7,462 bases of DNA, taken from Syntrophorhabdus sp. GTDB lineage: Bacteria > Desulfobacterota > BSN033 > UBA1163. Positions 4,886-7,462 of the stretch are shown here, in pieces. The translations under genes were made by a program, and so were the position numbers. Position 1 is the stretch's first letter; each line of letters opens with the position of its first letter. The notes under the pieces were generated by a model, which searched no databases, was not told the DNA's origin, and saw only the letters and a list, made by a program, of their open reading frames with translations. Location: positions 4,008 to 11,469 of the forward strand of contig DYHU01000106.1 of assembly GCA_020724025.1 (NCBI GenBank), in the 5' to 3' direction.

Positions 4886-5937
4886 AGGGTTTTCCAGTAT
4901 TGCCTTTGAATCTCTTTCAATTGAAGGATAAATCGTTCGATTCGAGAATAATCAGCCTCTTCCTTTTTCAGCAGGTCTTTTTTATCAAGGGGGGAGGCCT
5001 GAGCGAGCTCCTTTAATACACCTTTCACTGACCGTCCCTGCCCAGAGACGTCATAACCTCCCTCAAGGGTGATGACCAGCTTTCCCTGAGCAGTCGCTTC
5101 GGCGACCTCCATCAGGACCTGGGTCATTCTTGAAAACCCTTTCTCCGTTACCTCCATCCCGCCCAGGGGATCATCGTGATGGGTATCGAACCCGGCAGAG
5201 ACCAGGATCAACTGGGGTCGATATTCGAGGGCGATCGGTTTGAGAAACTTCTCAAAGATATTTCCATATTCAGCATCGCCCGCCCCCGTTGAAAGAGGAA
5301 CGTTGACAGTAAACCCCAACCCCTTTCCTTTTCCCATTTCTTTGGCTGATCCTGTCCCGGGATAGAAGAAACCGTAACGATGGGTGGAAAAGTAGAGAAC
5401 TTTCGGGTCTTCATAGAATGAATTCTGAGTTCCATTTCCGTGATGGACATCCCAGTCGACGATCAGGACCCTCTCCAGGGAGAAACGCTTGATCGCATAC
5501 TGTGCACCGATGGCCACATTGTTGAAGAGACAGAATCCCATTGCCCTATCCCTTTCCGCATGATGGCCAGGCGGCCGGACCAGGGCAAATCCATTGTTCA
5601 GTCTTCCCTCCATCACCGCCTTGATCAATTCTAACAGACCTCCAGCAGCGAGAAGGGCGGTGTCATACGATCTGGCGCAGGTGGAGGTGTCCATATCGAG
5701 ACGGCAGTAGGGCTTTCCTGCGGTTCGCGCAACCTCATCGATGTAGGCCGGAGCGTGAATCATCTCCAACTCCTCACGGGTGGCTGGACGAGATCTCACC
5801 TCTTCAAGGAAGCCTTTCATCTCCGGTTCTTCGAGCATCTTATAGATGACCCTTAGTCGTTCCGGGCTTTCGGGGTGACCCGGATCCATCATGTGATCCA
5901 AATACCTGTTGTCCTTCACAATCCCTGTCCGGTTCAT
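4882..5937 (-). CDS. Zinc-dependent histone deacetylase-family protein (AcuC/HDAC-like deacylase)
   Basis: Arginase/deacetylase-fold hydrolase that removes acyl groups from acyl-lysine or small acetylated amines such as acetylpolyamines. Seen in 351 residues: DPGHPESPERL (18-28), RPPGHHAE (121-128) with the catalytic pair His125/His126, IVDWDVHHGNGT (159-170) giving zinc ligands Asp163 and His165, the class II-like FYPGTG (191-196), SAGFDTHHDDPLGG (247-260) with third zinc ligand Asp251, and LEGGYD (291-296) with the transition-state Tyr295. All catalytic residues are present, so it should be active. No signal peptide or membrane segment: cytoplasmic. The start at 5937 has an AGAGGAG-type ribosome site about five bases upstream. 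It follows the kinase gene by only 22 bp on the same strand, implying co-transcription. No acetoin-utilisation or polyamine genes are nearby, so the substrate is unknown; lysine deacylation in a signalling context is an inference. Confidence 0.92.
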   Translation of the reverse strand: MNRTGIVKDNRYLDHMMDPGHPESPERLRVIYKMLEEPEMKGFLEEVRSRPATREELEMIHAPAYIDEVARTAGKPYCRLDMDTSTCARSYDTALLAAGGLLELIKAVMEGRLNNGFALVRPPGHHAERDRAMGFCLFNNVAIGAQYAIKRFSLERVLIVDWDVHHGNGTQNSFYEDPKVLYFSTHRYGFFYPGTGSAKEMGKGKGLGFTVNVPLSTGAGDAEYGNIFEKFLKPIALEYRPQLILVSAGFDTHHDDPLGGMEVTEKGFSRMTQVLMEVAEATAQGKLVITLEGGYDVSGQGRSVKGVLKELAQASPLDKKDLLKKEEADYSRIERFILQLKEIQRQYWKTL

Positions 5938-5959
5938 CTTTTCTCCTCTCTCGCCGGAT

Positions 5960-7462
5960 TCACCAGATCGGGCGAGCGTCCTTGGTCTCTTTTTTAACCA
6001 TTGGTTTTAGTTGAACACGAAGCGGAGTTCCACCTTCTTCTTTTAATTGAATCTCTGTTTCCCAATTTCGGTATCCGGATAAGGTTAACCTGACATGATG
6101 CTTCCCAACAGGGAGTTCCAGTGTTATCGGAGCATTTCCTTTCAGGACGCCGTTCACAAAGACCTGGGCTCCAACCGGTGTGCTCTCGACCTTAAGAAAA
6201 GGAAGAGTCACCTTCTCCATTTTTTGTTCAATTTTTTGGACGGGTTCCGTCTTCGGGACGACGGCCTTCTCTTTCTCTCCCGGAATGACGAGATGGTAGA
6301 AGAGTATTCCTAAAAGAAGAAGAACGATTCCTGCCGGGACGAAGAGCACATACCGGGGCTTCTTTTTGACCGTCGGAGGGAACACGGCGGCAGGGTCCAA
6401 TTCCTGAAGCATATTTCTTAACGCCACAGCAAGACTCTTTCCCCGATCAAAACGTTCTTCCGGTTTTTTTGGGAGGCATTTCATGATGATCTTAGAGAGG
6501 CTCTCGGGAATGGCGGGGTCAATCTTGGATGGCTCAATGGGATGTTCCTGGGTGATGGCGTTAAAGAGGGCCGCCATGTTATCGCCTTTAAAGGGCCTTC
6601 TTCCGGTGGTCAATTCATACAGGATGATTCCCAACGAGAAGAGGTCGGAGCGGCCATCGACCGGACGGCTCAATACCTGCTCGGGGGACATATAGGCAGG
6701 GGTGCCAAGGATCTCTCCAGCCTGCGTCTGCTGGGGCATGGATGGGTCTTCAAGATGGGCGATGCCAAAGTCCGTGATCTTGATCTGATGGGTCGATTGG
6801 AGGATGATGTTGCCAGGTTTGACATCTCTGTGGATAATTCCCTTCTGGTGGGCGTAGTCAAGGGTTTCGGCCACCTGGACGCCCAGATGCACGATCTCCT
6901 TCAGGCCCAATCTTTTTTTCTCCATGACCTGGTTTAAGGTCTCCCCATCGATGAATTCCATGGCAAGATAGATCGTTCCCCGGCCCTGTCCGATATCATA
7001 GATGCTGACGATATTGGGGTGGGAGAGCCGACCGATCGCCTTTCCCTCTGTGAGGAATCTGAGGACAAAAGCCTCACTGCTGATCCGATCCTGACGCAGG
7101 ACTTTTAAGGCGACCGGCCTTCCGAGCTGAGGATCGTAGGCCTGGTAAACCACACCCATCGATCCTTTCCCCAATTCCCCGGTAATCTGATAACGGCCAA
7201 ACCCGCCCCCCTTGATCTCCGCCTTCTCTTCTGCGCCTCCTGCGCCTTTAATAAATCCCCTGATGGCGGACAGGACATTTCCGAACTCGAAACTGGAGAG
7301 GAAGCTCTTGCTCGTCTTCCGCAATCTTTCAGACATCACCCGGTTGATGGTGATGAGCGTGGTCATGGCCGTATTCGGGTCTTTTTTCTGGAGATCGAAG
7401 AAGTCCTCTTTTTTAAGGATGAGGACCTTTGTTTTTTTTGCGGCATAGGCTGAACCGGAGCG
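5960..7462 (-). CDS. Hanks-type Ser/Thr protein kinase with C-terminal PEGA domain and apparent N-terminal cyclic-nucleotide-binding domain (5' end outside window)
   Basis: Membrane-anchored kinase phosphorylating Ser/Thr on unknown targets. Numbering from the ATG at 7366: P-loop GKGSMGVVY (66-74), Lys88 in VALK, helix-C Glu107, catalytic HRDVKPGN (179-186) with Asp181, DFG (199-201), GTPAYMSPEQ (221-230), RSDLFSLG (239-246): a complete active kinase. One transmembrane helix follows at about 339-361, then a charged linker and a PEGA domain (about 390-455: VESTPVGAQVFVNG, LPVGKHHVRLTLSGY), expected outside the membrane. The frame stays open for 32 more codons to the window edge, and that stretch (SGSAYAAKKTKVLIL, then KKEDFFDLQKKDPNTA) running into MTTLITINRVMSERLR resembles the last strands and helices of a CRP-type cyclic-nucleotide-binding domain. 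The Met at 7366 would therefore be internal. The HDAC-like gene follows 22 bp downstream. Kinase and PEGA calls are firm; the nucleotide-binding domain is inferred from its C-terminal part only. Confidence 0.9.
   Translation of the reverse strand, partial: RSGSAYAAKKTKVLILKKEDFFDLQKKDPNTAMTTLITINRVMSERLRKTSKSFLSSFEFGNVLSAIRGFIKGAGGAEEKAEIKGGGFGRYQITGELGKGSMGVVYQAYDPQLGRPVALKVLRQDRISSEAFVLRFLTEGKAIGRLSHPNIVSIYDIGQGRGTIYLAMEFIDGETLNQVMEKKRLGLKEIVHLGVQVAETLDYAHQKGIIHRDVKPGNIILQSTHQIKITDFGIAHLEDPSMPQQTQAGEILGTPAYMSPEQVLSRPVDGRSDLFSLGIILYELTTGRRPFKGDNMAALFNAITQEHPIEPSKIDPAIPESLSKIIMKCLPKKPEERFDRGKSLAVALRNMLQELDPAAVFPPTVKKKPRYVLFVPAGIVLLLLGILFYHLVIPGEKEKAVVPKTEPVQKIEQKMEKVTLPFLKVESTPVGAQVFVNGVLKGNAPITLELPVGKHHVRLTLSGYRNWETEIQLKEEGGTPLRVQLKPMVKKETKDARPIW

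Noticed and set aside
4916..4925. 10-bp palindrome TTCAATTGAA at the end of the deacylase gene as a possible terminator for ihfB
   Set aside because: No loop, AT-rich, no T-run, and located inside coding sequence; expected by chance.
6542..6937. 131-codon plus-strand frame opposite the kinase domain
   Set aside because: Lies over the catalytic core of the kinase, whose motifs are all intact; antisense shadow.

Overview
The window looks like chromosomal DNA of an anaerobic, cytochrome-rich bacterium, most likely a Desulfobacterota (former Deltaproteobacteria) lineage of the sulfate-reducing or syntrophic kind. The inference rests on a radical-type 2-hydroxyacyl-CoA dehydratase/benzoyl-CoA reductase subunit next to its ATP-dependent activator, a small tetraheme cytochrome c3, system II cytochrome c maturation (ResB), an IHF-beta-like protein and a Hanks-type kinase with a PEGA domain. 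No phylogenetic marker is present, so the assignment is an inference.

Layout on the + strand: (1) 1-1395, B-type subunit of a 2-hydroxyacyl-CoA dehydratase/benzoyl-CoA reductase, whose reading frame is open to the left edge, so the start is probably outside the window; (2) 1397-1470, a GC-rich palindromic element; (3) 1495-2337, the ATPase activator, with a TTG start; (4) 2399-2438, a promoter with an overlapping dyad; (5) 2468-2842, periplasmic tetraheme cytochrome c3, closed by a strong terminator at 2862-2900; (6) 2909-2998, a second promoter region with dyads and a hairpin leader; (7) 3038-4408, ResB, whose stop codon lies inside a perfect 28-bp palindrome at 4405-4432; (8) 4598-4885, IHF-beta/HU family protein. 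On the - strand, meeting ihfB with a 3-base stop-codon overlap: (9) 7462-5960, a Ser/Thr kinase with a transmembrane segment and PEGA domain, whose frame is open to the right edge and there encodes what looks like the end of a cyclic-nucleotide-binding domain; (10) 5937-4882, a zinc histone-deacetylase-fold (AcuC/HDAC-like) deacylase, 22 bp behind the kinase and probably in the same operon.

How the genes fit together: the first two genes form an enzyme and activator module for ATP-driven radical chemistry on acyl-CoA or aromatic-CoA substrates. Cytochrome c3 and ResB are a covalent-heme electron carrier and part of the machinery that attaches such hemes, but each has its own transcription signals. 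The kinase and deacylase form a separate minus-strand unit that suggests signalling or post-translational regulation. There is no stretch over 300 bases without a gene; the longest gaps (2843-3037 and 4409-4597) hold the terminator, promoter, hairpin and repeat features listed. I see no tRNA, rRNA, CRISPR array, transposase or phage gene. The most unusual items are the apparent cyclic-nucleotide sensor-kinase-PEGA fusion, its pairing with an HDAC-like enzyme, and the palindrome that supplies the resB stop codon.
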